Assembly (NCBI RefSeq): GCF_021155775.2
Contig: NC_060233.1
Coordinates: 124,001-188,000 of the forward strand
Source of the DNA: Neodiprion pinetum
Lineage: Eukaryota > Arthropoda > Insecta > Hymenoptera > Diprionidae
Direction: 5' to 3'
DNA length: 64,000 nucleotides
Part shown: positions 26,701-39,009 of the stretch, in pieces
Numbering within the stretch: the first letter of the stretch is position 1
How the letters are laid out: each line of letters starts with the position of its first letter
Translations under genes and position numbers: made by a program
The notes under the pieces: model-generated
Databases searched by the model: none
What the model was told of the DNA's origin: nothing
The model's input: only the letters and a program-made list of their open reading frames with translations

Positions 26701-29321
26701 ATGAACGGAAGAACGTGTTTAATAGTATTCAGAAATATATATGCAGTGTATATAATGCTCGGAATGTAATTGATGTTGATGCTGTTAGACTTCAGATGTT
26801 TACAGACTCGTATAAAGTATCTGATATCAATGAGGCTTTCAATCGAAAAAAATTGAGAAATTTTGATGCTAGCAGTTTACCACCTTGTAAAAATGAGCTA
26901 CTGCAGCATTTTTTACGAGCTAATTATATTTGTGCGATTTGGGACAATGCTCACTTAAGTAAACCTACTTCACGTAAACCTGAGAATAATGGCTGGGTAC
27001 CGGAAAGTGGTCAATACCATTTTAAATGGTTTGAAGGAGATCAGCTACCTAATTATGTCAGTGATTCTCTACAAACTTTGTCAGGTATGTTACAATGTTC
27101 AATGTTCATAAACAAATTATCGGCTATTCATAATTGTTCTAAATTGCTTTAATTATTACAGAAGCTGTTGAAGATAGTGACATTGATGAGGACAAATCCA
27201 CAGAATGGAGTAGCAGTGATGAAGATAATGGATATACCGACGATGACGATGGAAATAATTGAATTTTTTTTTTAATTTAACAATACATGTTTGAAACTTT
27301 ATTTTTTTACTTTGTTTTGTGATGGCTATAATTAAAAGTATAATTTAATTCTTTTTCCATTGATTTCATTACGATCTAAATTATTTTCTCTCCTTATAGT
27401 AAAACCAACATACATACAAATTTATCTCCTTAACTTCAAACTTCTAGAATTTTATCATCAACTGCCGATTTTTCTTATTATTTTCTGCACAATACTTAAA
27501 AAAAATTATCGATAGATGTTGTTTTACAACTTTCTTAAATCACAACTTGATTCCATAAAATTCACTTGAGAAAATTCAAATTTTAGTTGAATAAAAAATT
27601 TAATGATAATTTGCAAAAGTTAATAGCGTAATGAATCGCATTATTATATTGTTGATTTCATAATTTGTTGATATGAACATTTTTTTTTCATTATTTTTTT
27701 AAAATTTACTTTTTTAATCCGTTATAAATCTACATAATTAATTTTCTTGATAAATCTAGAGTATAGATCGCGCTATTTCACTCGCACCAACGTACATGTA
27801 TATTCATCGCGCGCACGCCTGGAGTAGACTTCAATGTGTCAGGGAAGATAGGGGAACCATCGAAAGTGACTGGGGATTGTGGAAACATTATTCGTATAAT
27901 TTTTTGAATAACATGTATAAAAGTCAGATTTTATACTATGACGAAAGTAGATTTATAAATAATCAGACTGTGAGGGTGTCTGGAAAGGGGTTGTTACCGT
28001 CCTAAGTGTCCACCAATAGACAAGGCGGTTTCTAATATGATTGTAAGTTAAAATATATGAAAACTAAGTTTTATACTATCACAAATTTGAAACACAATTT
28101 TACTCACCTTTACTACCTGTTACCTGCCAAAGCCACCGCGGCCCAGGTTGTATAGGCTGGGTTTGCTTATACCTGTATAGGGGACATATATAGAAGAATT
28201 TTCAGCTTTTATAATATAACGAAGGTCTGGGCGTCGCGGGCTCTCACTCTATATCTCAGTAGATTGATTATTCATATGAATACAATCTGCAGCTATTCGA
28301 CAGAATGTGCATGGCTCTTGGCGGTCGAGTGGCCGAAAGTGTCACATTTAATCGAGTCACAACCGGAGCTCAAAATGATCTGACAAAGGTTACCGAAATG
28401 GCTTATGCCCAGGTGCAACAATTTGGCATGAATTCTACAGTGGGTTTGCTATCGTTTGATAAAGAAGTAACCGGTCAGGTAAATATTGTTTTTAAACAAC
28501 GATTCGATCATGCTTGATTTAAAATCACTCTTGTGCGTCCGTTGTAGTGTCATTCTCAAAGAAAACTCCTTGCATTATATTTACTGTAAGGTACGACATC
28601 CCTGTTTCAGAAATCCAAAAAACCCTACAGCAAGAAGCTCGCTAATATGATGGATGTAGAAGCAAGGCGATTGATTAGCCAGGCCTATAAAAGAACCGAA
28701 CAAGTACTTATTGCTGAAAGAGACAAACTTGTGCTGGTAATTATCGTTGCTACATGCCGTCTCTTTTGAGAAAATAATAGCTTATAAATATTTGTTAGAA
28801 AAGATCAAGCGAAAAGTAAGGCTTTTATCAGAACTATTTTTGAACTAAAGTCACCTGACTTTTAAGCTACGTTTGCTGAAAAATTTTAGACTGGAAAGTC
28901 AAGATTCACTATCTTTGAAACAGACACCAGAAAAAAAGTAAGATAATTTACAGAATTTTTTCTGTAGTTTTGTATAGTTTAAAATATAGAAAATCGTCAG
29001 TCAATTTAGAGGTGATGTGGGTCTATTGAAGTTAGGGTGAGTTGACTTGTACAAAATATCAACTGACATGCTAGCATACGAAAGTATGGCTCTTCAAAAT
29101 ACACATACAGTTTATTCTTACAGTTAGCCGAAACACTGTTGGATAAGGAAACATTAAACTACAACGATGTCGTAGCATTGATTGGCCCACCTCCACATGG
29201 GCGAAAAAATTTAATCGAACCAGCTGACTTTGAGGCATCCGTCGGTTCACTCCAGGACACCACGCAGCCCTCGTCGACCAAACCTATAGAAACAAACGAT
29301 TCCGAACCAACTTCCAGCTAG
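20784..29321 (+). CDS. Spg7: paraplegin (mitochondrial m-AAA protease subunit)
   Basis: Exons: 20784-20948, 21106-21426, 22153-22381, 23465-23779, 23942-24110, 24273-24631, 24740-25050, 28293-28478, 28611-28736, 29124-29321; phases agree, 792 aa (human paraplegin 795). It is an ATP-dependent zinc protease of the mitochondrial inner membrane that degrades misfolded proteins and processes substrates. Seen: basic N-terminal leader, first membrane helix about 138-153, intermembrane FtsH-extracellular domain (WNDFLHHMLSKGEV, FEEKLRAAEDKLNI), second helix about 260-280, Walker A GPPGCGKT (349-356), Walker B CIIYIDEID (403-411), the arginine-rich LRPGRFDRH region, and the metalloprotease HEAGH at 576-580 with a candidate third ligand D652 (TTGAQNDLTK). 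The end IGPPPHGRK is typical of paraplegin rather than AFG3L2. Intron 7 is about 3.2 kb because of a fold-back transposon. AATAAA at 29644-29649 is a likely polyadenylation signal. Confidence 0.95.
25761..28244 (+). mobile_element. 2.48-kb fold-back element with 796-bp inverted arms, in Spg7 intron 7
   Basis: The arm 25761-26556 is repeated in inverse at 27449-28244; both are 796 bp and nearly identical. The only difference I noticed near the outer end is ATGAAAG versus ATAAAAG. The ends are AGAGCCCGCGACGCCCAGAC. Each arm contains the same 69-codon open frame (26000-26209 minus, 27796-28005 plus), which reflects arm identity rather than a proven gene. The 892-bp core carries a two-exon ORF. 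I see no transposase catalytic domain and no clear target duplication. Arm identity implies recent insertion or gene conversion between arms. The core ORF lies on the same strand as Spg7. Confidence 0.8.
26547..27262 (+). CDS. fragment of a transposon-borne CXC-type protein
   Basis: Exon 26547-27084 joins 27162-27262 across a GTATGT...TACAG intron in phase, giving 212 aa. The ATG lies just inside the left arm. From memory, the pattern LFGKGK...YKLLKKF, then a conserved ...FNSIQKYICSVYN block, then LPPCKNELLQHFLRANYICA and GWVPESG...IKWFxG-like text, matches the C-terminal half of a large metazoan protein family usually carried by repeats, whose members have a TGCDTTS motif followed by this region and end in a cysteine-rich CXC segment. 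Here the TGCDTTS block is replaced by unrelated residues and the protein ends in an acidic tail (EDSDIDEDKSTEWSSSDEDN) without cysteines. So it looks like a captured, truncated 3' piece. Function unknown; family assignment is recall, not a search. Confidence 0.55.
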
Positions 29322-31754
29322 TAATCTGCAGAAAGAAAGATTTACCGGCATATCTTCTCATCGTGTGTTGGTGACAGACAGAGTAGCAATGTTTATTGAC
29401 TATGGTAAGGCTTGGTTGCATTATGGTTGGACGTCTTCTCTAAGGTTTAAACAACACTTACAGAACTCGGTTCTCCTATATAGCTATTGTCACTGTAATC
29501 AATTACAAGAACATGTAAATAGAGCGCAAGAAAAACAGTGCACCTATTCCAACAGCAGATGTTGAATATGGCTTTGCAGTTCTTACTAGAGGGCAGATGC
29601 ATTGACTACGCACCATATCTTTAGGGCGAGATGAAAGAAAGCAAATAAATGAATGTATTGATGAAAAATGTTCTAAAATGACCGTCTGATTCATTATCTT
29701 ATACATTTTGTATTTACACGAGTTTAAGTATTAAGTAGTCAATAATACTGAGTCACTTATATCCAATCAATACCCACGAGCACTTGGTTGACGCAAAGTG
29801 TTGAGTGACACTTGTTTTACATCAAGAGAGATATTTACGCCTGAGATGAAAGGAAATATTTGTAATGGCGTTTTTCCCTTCTAATTTCTTGCCGAGTTGT
29901 CGGAATTGAGAAATGATGTTGACGAGTTGTTAGGGTGGTATGAGAATTAAAAAAACAACGAAGAAATCACTTGATTTCCGTAAGGGATACTCAGCTTATT
30001 TTTAATATTCTGAATATTCGTTAATTGAGTAGAAAAATCAAAGGGTGAAATATTATTGATCAATTACAAACAACTTAAAATAGTTTAGTTGTCGAAAAAA
30101 ATTACATATAATTTTTTCACACTACGTATAGAACTGTTGAAAAACATGTGGAAATATAAAATCGCAGAATGAAACTTTTGATCAGTGCCATGTTTTAAAT
30201 ACTGTAGTAAATATTTCAAGGTTTGTTGGTTCTGATGTTACGGGAGTGATAGAGTTTTTCAAGAAATAGTTTCACTAATTTTTTACGAATTCCGTTTCCC
30301 TGTACTGAAGATATTAAAACGGTGTCAAATACTCATTGATATGCCCATTTCATCTCTCAGTTACATATAGAACCAGTTTCTGTAGCGAAACCGATACTAT
30401 TAGCGTTGCTTCGATAGTATGTCATTGCATGTATAATGTGTAATATTATTCAAGTACAAGAACAAGATTTGCAAAACAAAAATATACGAACAATGTCGAA
30501 ACAGGACATTCGCCTAATATTTACATCAACAACCAACTAATAGGGTTGAGAAGTGAGATAGACAGCATTTCACCAATGTTTGATATAATTTATAGATGGA
30601 CTGTTCTCGATTTATGCTCATTTCGCACGTACCTGCCGAACTGATTTCACATTCAAATAATACCGATACATCAGATGTTACATGACTGCCTGACCCGAAT
30701 TGGATTTAGGTTAGTGATAAATTGATAAATAATTTGGAATACATGTATTTATTTGTTTGAGATAAACTTTGTGCCAGAAACGATCTGATTATCGACACGC
30801 GATGCCAAAGCAATCCCCGTTCGAAACATTAGTCAGCATGGTCAGTCATAACATGAAACAAAAGCATAAAAAAATCGTGAATTTTTCGCAAAGAATTATC
30901 CAGGCGGAAGAATACATTTTTTTAAAGTGTGCAAGATAGATTCCTGAGCATAAGTTAATAGTTGCCGCTCCACGAATCTCAAACAATAGACAACAATGCG
31001 GCAATTCATTACAAATATAAATACAAGGAAATAATATAAATTGCATCTGAGTGAGTCAGATACACTTTTTATAAGCCTTATATGATTTCTCAACTTGAGT
31101 TTGATAAATTATTGCCAACGATTGAAGAAATGTTGGTGCATAAGTTTATTTATTAATAACACAATATTTGTTGAATAATCGAGGAACACAATATACACGT
31201 GTCGATTGGCCAGGTTGTATTTTCGCCACTAGCGCAAGTGCGATTACAAAATCATTACCAAAAAACATCACGACATATCACAAAAACAGATCTAGATATC
31301 TCACGCAATTTCCGGAAAATTACTGCCCGCATGTATGCGATATGTAGGTACTTATTGAATATCATCATGCTTTCTACATCAATGACATTCAATTTGATAC
31401 ATATTCACAACGTGATATTTTATGCTGGTACTGATGCTGTGGTTGTGGAATTACTTAGACAATACAAAGAATAAGTCAAACGTTTGTATGCCTACATATC
31501 GGGCGAAAGTGGGCAATCAGAGTGGTAGTAGTGCAGGACACAGATTCACCTTGACTGGCTCGAATGGTCACTTTCATTGAATACCTATTTCCTGTATAAC
31601 ACGCTACATTAATAGTGTGTCAAAAGTACCTGCTCACTGGTACTTGACCTTTCCGCAGGTCGAAGATTTTCGGATTTTTACACTTAAATATTGTCATATT
31701 TCTATCAGCGATCATATATGTATACTGTTCTGTTGCATATTAATATAGCTATAT
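29322..31754. other. convergent 3' regions of Spg7 and Nibbler
   Basis: Contains the Spg7 3' end (AATAAA 29644-29649) and probably the Nibbler 3' end; TTTATTTATT at 31145-31154 gives AATAAA on the minus strand. Between them about 1.5 kb of AT-rich sequence shows no exon. Small ORFs at 30846-31093 and 31199-31474 have no recognisable character. Confidence 0.5.
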
Positions 31755-34700
31755 TCATTGCCACACAATTATATCTCTCAAAGTACCATTCAGAGTTCGC
31801 TCCATGTGTGATCCGTCCCAATATACCTTTCCGCAGCATTCGCAAATATAAAACTGTTCAACGTTTTTCAACACGTTTGGTGGTACTTTATCCAATTGCA
31901 CTGTAACCCTATGCCTGGTGGCACAGCTGGCAATATCTAGTGTCTCTGTAGTGAGACGCCATGTACGGTTGCAATTGTAAAACGTTCCCCGTTTTTCGTG
32001 AATTAACGTTGAATCCTGATTCGATATTAAATTTGTATCGCTGTCTGTGGCAGTAGAAGCAGCGGTTACATTATCTACATCTCTAAATGCACCTTGGTGA
32101 AACTTATGGCCATTTCGGTGCCTAATTTTTGTGAAACTGTAACACAAAATTTCGACAAATTATAATCGCTTCGCAAACATGATCCAGACATTTGCTTAAT
32201 TATATTCTGTGATGCCGATCTGCGAGACTCCATTCGTCTCCATATTTATACATATGTACAATACATCACTTACAGATGAATGTACTACGTAACAGATAGT
32301 TGAACAAACAGGCGTGAAAAATTTCTTCTGATACTGCAATGCGAATTTACCTTTTTTCCAACTCAAAAATAGTATTCCTAGACACTTGTACGAATTCATC
32401 ATAGTTGCAAATCTGGCATCTGCTAATAATGTCCTTTGGCATAACCAAGACTCTAAAGTTATTTAAAACTTCTTTCAGTTGATCTTCCGGTTTATCTTCC
32501 AGTACTCTGTAGCAATAGCCTTGCCCGATGGAGGGAGCAAACTGAAAATTTGTATATAATAATAGTTTAGCGTACGTTACAATACAGCTGTGAAAGTTTT
32601 TGTAGTCTATATCAATTGAACTGCATTGACTGACCAATTAGGAAGAACCAACCTGGTGTACATGTTATATCAGGGTGTTTCTGAGAAGGAAATAGTTTGC
32701 AATTTTCCAAAGTGGCATCCTCTAAAAAGTTTGTTCGGGTTAAAAGAAAGATTCGGTAAAAAGACAAGCATTCTACGCTATATGGAAAATTAGCCTCATT
32801 TGATTTTTTACTTTTTTAAACATTTTTATTTACATTTACAGATTTTGAATTTATTAAATTAATAATTAATTCGAAATTTTTTTTTTTTTTCCGAAACACC
32901 CTAATGTATATGCGTATGCCAACACGTTTAGCTAAGAAACTGAACTGTATCACATACAAATATTATACTCACCCTGTTGTATGCGCTACCTCGCGTTAGG
33001 AACACACGTTTTTGTTGCATAGCTATCTTAGCCGACTGGTCTCCTCTTCGGTCAAACTCAACATAAATGCAATCACATCCGCACATACGTAACTGTCTTG
33101 CTAAACCACCGAGCATAGAGTCGCATACAACACGCCACTCATGTGCTGCTTGCATACCTGTCCATGGTTCCACCTTGATATTTTCTGTATTCTTCTGATC
33201 AAATTTCTGAACACTGCTCTCTGCTGTATGGATCGAAATGCTCGAGGTTCCTGAGCCAGCCTATTAAAAAATTTAATATTTCGTCAATGAAGATGCATTT
33301 GCTTCTTTGTTATATTTATTAATATCAAAAAAGGATATTCCACTTCACCAGTGAGTTTTACCTTTGCAGCTTGTTTTCTAAGGTTTTTTTTCGGCAGTTT
33401 GGACGGAATATGTTGGGTCTCTGCGCAAAGTTCGTTAAATGCAACATCTAGACGTGCACACTGAACTCTGAGCACCTCGAATATTTCCAACAAACAGTAT
33501 GCGTCCAAAGCTTAAATTATAAAGTGAGTTTACACACGCTTAATCTTACGCGTACAGTTAAGCCTACTTTTAGCAAAGGATTTATTCACTGTGCTAGCTT
33601 CCTTGTTTACACTAGAAAACTAATTGATAAATGATAAAATTGATAAAATTAGGTGTGATTTAGGAGGCATTAGTGTACTTCGGGATGCATCGAGGGAAAA
33701 GTTTCAGCTTCCTAGTGCTTATACAATATTGCAAATAACAAAAAATACGGAGTTTTAGGGCAATAGGTGAACCACTGTGAAGCCTAATATTACAAAAAGA
33801 ATATTATAATTGCTATGGTTAGAAAGATTTTGTCATTGCAGTAGTATACATGTAACAGATTTAATTTGCTCACCAGCATAAGTCAGTTGACTCTCCCGTA
33901 ATGGCCTTCGTTCCCAGTTGGAAAATTGATCCGATTTATTTAGTCTATGACCCATACAGAGCTCAACTAACTTGCTCAAACTTTCGTTCGTAAAAGCTGA
34001 ATCACCCTTGTAGGGAAATTGAAAGCAATGCTCTTTTGTCAGTTTTCTCCAAAGATGCAATAGGTCCATATATCCCTGGCCTGTGGCTTTAATACTTGCC
34101 AATGCCGGAAGACTCTCTCTAATCATGCCGATATCATGGGCTAGGCCGAATCCTGGGATTGAAAATTTGTACTCAGAAATACAAATAAATGTAAGCATGA
34201 GGGATAACTGTTGTTTATACATATAAATCTGATTATAAGCGTATAAATCAGAAGACCTTGCAAATTTATTGCAGTCGGATTTTGGCCATGTACGTTATTT
34301 ACTTAACCCTATGGAAAAAAAAATTCTCTTAACGTGTTTTGATTCTGTATCTTTCAAACAAGATGTCCGATTGTTTTCAGAATTTTCCTAAACCTATATC
34401 ATACGTTATACGCACGTCCATTACAGTGGGCACTAGGGTGTGTCAAAAAAAAAAAAAAAATTACGAGACGAGATTACGAGATATTCGCCTGTAAACACTG
34501 AGTCCTATGCGAATATCTCGTAATCGGTTAGAGTTAAAAAAATTTTATGTAAATACTTCCACTAGCGTGAAATTTCCGATAACAATCTCTATTTAGATAG
34601 TTTATAAGTCAAGTCGTTTACGATAAAAAAAAGTTCTAAGTTTATTCCATTTTCTTTACGTGTTATTTAAATGGAAAATGGGAAAAACAAAATAGGCACA

Positions 34701-37700
34701 TCTAAATATCGGTATTATGAGCTCATATTTGGATGAGATATACTATTTGAGATGCTCTGCCGAAATTTTGATGCGCACTTGAAAATTTTTTGTTTTTTTT
34801 CTTGGTACAACTTAGTGGACACGAAATATTTTTTTAATTTACAACCTGCATTTATAGGTACCGAGCTTAGATATTTTGTTTCATCACATTTGAAACTATT
34901 CTGGAAACATAAATGTTTTTTTCCAAACAAAAAATTAATTTTAAATAGCCTATATTGGAACCGAAAATTACATGCATCGGTTTTCTACTACTTTGGCTGC
35001 ACTTTCTCGACTAGACAACATACTTAAATGAAGGGACAGTCTCCAATATATTTAGTTAGATAATTAGTGGAAATGTTGACAAAATCCATCCCTTAAAATA
35101 CCGATTTGACAAGTGTAACGTTTTTTTTAATGCAATTTCAAAGTATAGGTATGTCCACTCGAGTGGACAACCCTTCTTTAAGGGTTAAGAAAAAAGACAA
35201 TGAGTTAGGAAAAACTCGGGACGTGTTGTATGTCTTGTTATTATTCACTATGAATTCGAGGCTGGGTATACCTACGTACTGTTATATTTCTCAAAATGTA
35301 CTAGTTAGAAAGCAATTTCAATACGATTATCTATCTGAACTAGTTTCAGTGAGTTACGTGAGTAGACATCAGTGCGAATTAGAGCTGATTGAGATGAAAG
35401 TTATAATTCTGATGGAACGAATACGATATCAATCGTCTACAAACCAAGTTGGATTTTAACTGATTTGAGGCTGTGCCTGTTGTGTGTGATGTAGGTTACA
35501 TAGATGGTAACGGATGAGACCGATGGCCTTGGATTGGTTAAAATCCACCTTGGCTTGTGTAGTTTTTCTGGTACAATTCTATATTTACAAATTTACTGCT
35601 GTTGGATAAATGTATAATTTGCAAATCAAGGATCCATGATATTCCACCTTGAACTCTGAGAACTGTAGAATGATTTATATGAATTTCTGAACCTTACCAA
35701 GCTTCAAAATATTTTTATTGTCAAACAACATTATTCCAATCTTGGCCCATAAATCGGTTAGCTCTTTTCCCGTACTGATAACATCGAGTATATATACGGT
35801 GGTCTTGGTGGCTATTTGTATGAGAGCCAAATCACTCTGCTTTGTACCTAAAAACCGGCGACATATTATTTCTCAAGTCCAAGCAAGCTCCATTCAAAGT
35901 AATTTTCAGAAAGGTGATATGATAAGTTGGCAAATACCAAATTTGTACTTTTAACGCGGATTTGCAAAAAACTGTGCAAGAATCCACAATTGTGATCAAC
36001 TCCTACATATCGCATCTACATGTCTTAGAATTTGAATTCCAATGGATTTAATTACCAAAACTAGGCTTCCATTCTGAATCTATTCCGACAATCTTCACTT
36101 CTTTCAAACCTTTGGTTAGAAACTCCTCAAATGTTCGTGTATCATTTACTATTTTGATGCTTCCTCTAGGTAAATGTAGAGTATGATATCGTATCGGATC
36201 TTCTTCTACGTCCCAGTTTTCTTCCGCAGCAACTTCAGGGTTAGTATTTAAATCTTTGATTAGAAAACACAAATATTATCGATTAATTCAAAACCCAATC
36301 TTCAAAATATTCATCAGACAATTGGTTTTTTTTTGTTACACAACCCGCATGTGAGAATGCGAATAGATCAGTTGAAATCGCAACCTACCTTCGAGCTCTA
36401 CCTCTGCACAGTCTACCAGAGCCCATGGCCACTGATCTTTAGGCATTTTATAATCCTTTGCCCACCGCAGAGCTTCTTTGGTGTCATTTGCTTGCGCCAA
36501 CGATTTGACCAACTCAAACTGCAGCCGAGAGTCTGTTCCGACCGTTTCACGAACCATTTCATTCCAGCTTTCTCCACCTAAAGTGATTGGCAAGTGCTTA
36601 TGTCATATGGTTGATAAAGTTTGAAAAGCATAATCACCGCTTGGCATTTGCTAATAATGAGATTTTCTAGTCTCATAAAACTTACGAATTTTACAGTCGA
36701 CGTAGCGTTTGTAAATTAAAAATTTCAGTGCCCCTTCGCCTCGTCTCTGATTCAAATTGGGACAATATTCTGGTGGCAAGTTGTACTGTTTTGCCAAACG
36801 TCCGACCAACTTATTCATCGGGCGCAGTTGCATTGTCGATATCTTTACCTCTGGTATTTGATTGCGACTGAAATAATAATGAAAGGTTCAAAATTGAAAT
36901 GGGATGGTCTTGTGTAAGCATAAGAAAAATGTGACGATTGAAGATACAAAACTTACTCCACAAAAGCTTCTAATGCAGTTTCTATATTTTTGCCTGAGGC
37001 CAAGAGATCATCCAAGTATGTTATTAGAGCTTTTTGAGCTTCCATACAATTCACTAGAAGATCATCGACTAAAGTCAGTTTATTCTGTAAAATTAGGGGC
37101 AGCAGCAACACCTCAGGGTTTAGAAAATATGATTGCAAATGCAAAATACATGCGTATTGAGCAGCATCCTTGTACCTCTTTTCTGTTATCATATTCTGTA
37201 ACCAAGAAATCGAGAAGTATTATTAAATAAAGGGGCGGCTATTTTTTGGGCCACATATTGTGGTGTTTGCCTTGTATCCGCTTTCCTAAGTAATACCCAC
37301 CAGGAAGATCAGTAGGGAAGCACATGCTGTGAGAGGCCCTCACGAGTGGTATATCAGTCCTTGTCTACTAAGGTGACGTGTGTAATGAAAGCATCGTACT
37401 GTCGCTGCAAAATGTTACTTTACGTCACGTAACTTATTCACACACAAGGTACTGTACATAATTTCATGCAACAAAACACTATTTTTTTAAGAATAATACA
37501 CAGATTGTTTTACTATCCAAAAATTCAAGAAGTAATTCTGCAAAACTGTGAGCACATGTGTGAATATGTCATATGATGACGAGTAGCATTTTGTAACAAG
37601 TGTACAATGCTTTTCTTGCGCACACATCGCCCTAGTACAAAAGAACAAAAATCAGACTTGTGATTGTTTTTCTCAGCACGTAACTTCTCTATTACAGCGC

Positions 37701-39009
37701 ATATATGTTTCAGCATTATTATATTTTAATGGTGGTACTGCAACCTCTTTGAATAATGAAAATATATGTATGTAATGTAGTAGGCTTCTTCTGTACATTA
37801 TTGAGAAGTCATGCAGGAAATTTACATTTAAGCTCTTGATATAACCAAATATTGATCAGTTGCAATAATACACCTGGCGAAGACCAGATTTAACTGTGAG
37901 GTAAATGTATACAGTTTTATACACAAATACTTGTGTTATACCTGTAATGCAGGTAAGAATAATTCTTTGTGTTCTGCAAGCTTGTATGTGTCGAACACAA
38001 TTTTGGTCAGTTGCAGGTTCTTTTGCATAGTCAGCAAGTCGAAAGTGGCAGATTTTATATCAGCTTGCAAAAAGTCCTTGTAAACATCCTTTCTCGATGA
38101 AATCCATTTTGAAAAATCCTCTGCAACTGATGGCAGAGCAAGATGATTGAAATAAAGGATCCATATTGAGGATACACAATAGAACCTCATTGGTGTTTAC
38201 ATGGATATGGTCAGAATTCTCTACACTGTTGCTTTCTTTTGTCAGAACTAGTGTCCCTGGGGGAAGCTATGGTGATTTACCAGCCGGCAGCGCAGTGGCT
38301 ATAACTTGCCCTCTAGTCAGCAGGGTACAGAATGTGCCATACAGGTATACCGGCCATACTGTAAGCAGCACCTGAGCTACCCCGATACAGTCAATGCTAC
38401 CCCCCCCCCCCCCCCCCCCCCCCCCCCCGTCAATCAGTTTACCCTTACGCCTGCCCAACTGACAATGAACATCCCCTGGTAGGAGGTAGGACCGATAAAA
38501 CACTATCCCACAGTGATGTATGAACACAGCAGTCACAAATTCTTACTTGCTCCACGTCTCTCAAGATCAACTACTCTTGAGCCAGAGTATGTAAATATTA
38601 TACAATATATAGACAAGTGTATAAAATTCTGTGAATTACTTTACACATTTAAATAATGATAACCTGTAAAGCTGAGAGACATCTTAGACTTGATGGACTT
38701 GTCCGAGACATTTACCAAAATGCGTAGGACGCTCAGATATGGATTTGGTGCCGTGCTGAAATAATCAGTGAGCATTTTGGTAACGCCGTCACTTTTTTTC
38801 CCTTAACACACAAAGATAATGATTAATGTCATTTGGAATTCTAATTTAACGTGAATACCAATATGCTGGATGTAAAAATATCACGTACATAACCCCCAGG
38901 TACAATGCAAAGTATTCAGCCATGTCTTCGTGGCATCATCAATTGATGTGTAGTAAGATAAATCATTTTCTTTCTCTTGCAAGAACGGTACATCAATTTG
39001 AGTACCCAT
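31755..39009 (-). CDS. Nbr: Nibbler / exonuclease Mut-7 homologue (EXD3-like)
   Basis: Exons in transcript order: 39009-38889, 38801-38664, 38126-37942, 37195-36957, 36867-36686, 36577-36389, 36253-36056, 35847-35698, 34152-33874, 33510-33362, 33260-32973, 32541-32351, 32136-31755; all GT-AG with matching phases, 896 aa (human EXD3 876). Nibbler trims 3' ends of microRNAs and piRNAs after loading into Argonaute proteins. Seen: an all-helical N-terminal region (NPYLSVLRILVN...), then a DEDDy 3'-5' exonuclease with motif I D410/E412 (VGIDSEWKP), motif II D474 (GFGLAHDIG) and motif III Y559...D563 (TYAALDAYCLLE), then the Mut7-C domain (WRVVCDSMLGGLARQL, RVFLTRGSAYN, DIISRCQICNYDEF) and a final zinc-ribbon-like CECCGKVYWDGSHM. 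All catalytic acids are present, so it should be active. Three introns hold repeats or a hairpin. Confidence 0.93.
32672..32902. mobile_element. 231-bp MITE in Nibbler intron
   Basis: The ends AGGGTGTTTCTGAGAAGGAA and TTTCCGAAACACCCT are short imperfect inverted repeats, with an A/T-rich middle and a T-run at 32879-32890. It lies between the exons at 32973 and 32541. No coding capacity. Confidence 0.5.
34473..34524. repeat. perfect 16-bp stem hairpin in Nibbler intron
   Basis: ATTACGAGATATTCGC and its exact reverse complement are separated by 20 bases, next to a 17-base A run (34446-34460 region). It could be the remnant of a small element. The stem is too short for a canonical pre-microRNA. 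Confidence 0.55.
38400..38428. repeat. 29-base poly-C tract
   Basis: An uninterrupted C run (G run on the Nibbler sense strand) lies in the intron between the exons at 38664 and 38126. Homopolymer G/C runs this long are rare. The exact length may be an assembly or sequencing estimate. Confidence 0.9.

Noticed and set aside
35106..35459. 117-codon frame opposite Nibbler
   Set aside because: Lies inside a Nibbler intron on the other strand, low similarity to anything known and no splice partners.
38577..38590. An extra Nibbler exon near 38540-38600 ending GAGCAA/GTAAGA
   Set aside because: Every acceptor tried gives a stop or the wrong phase, while 38664 to 38126 joins directly in phase.
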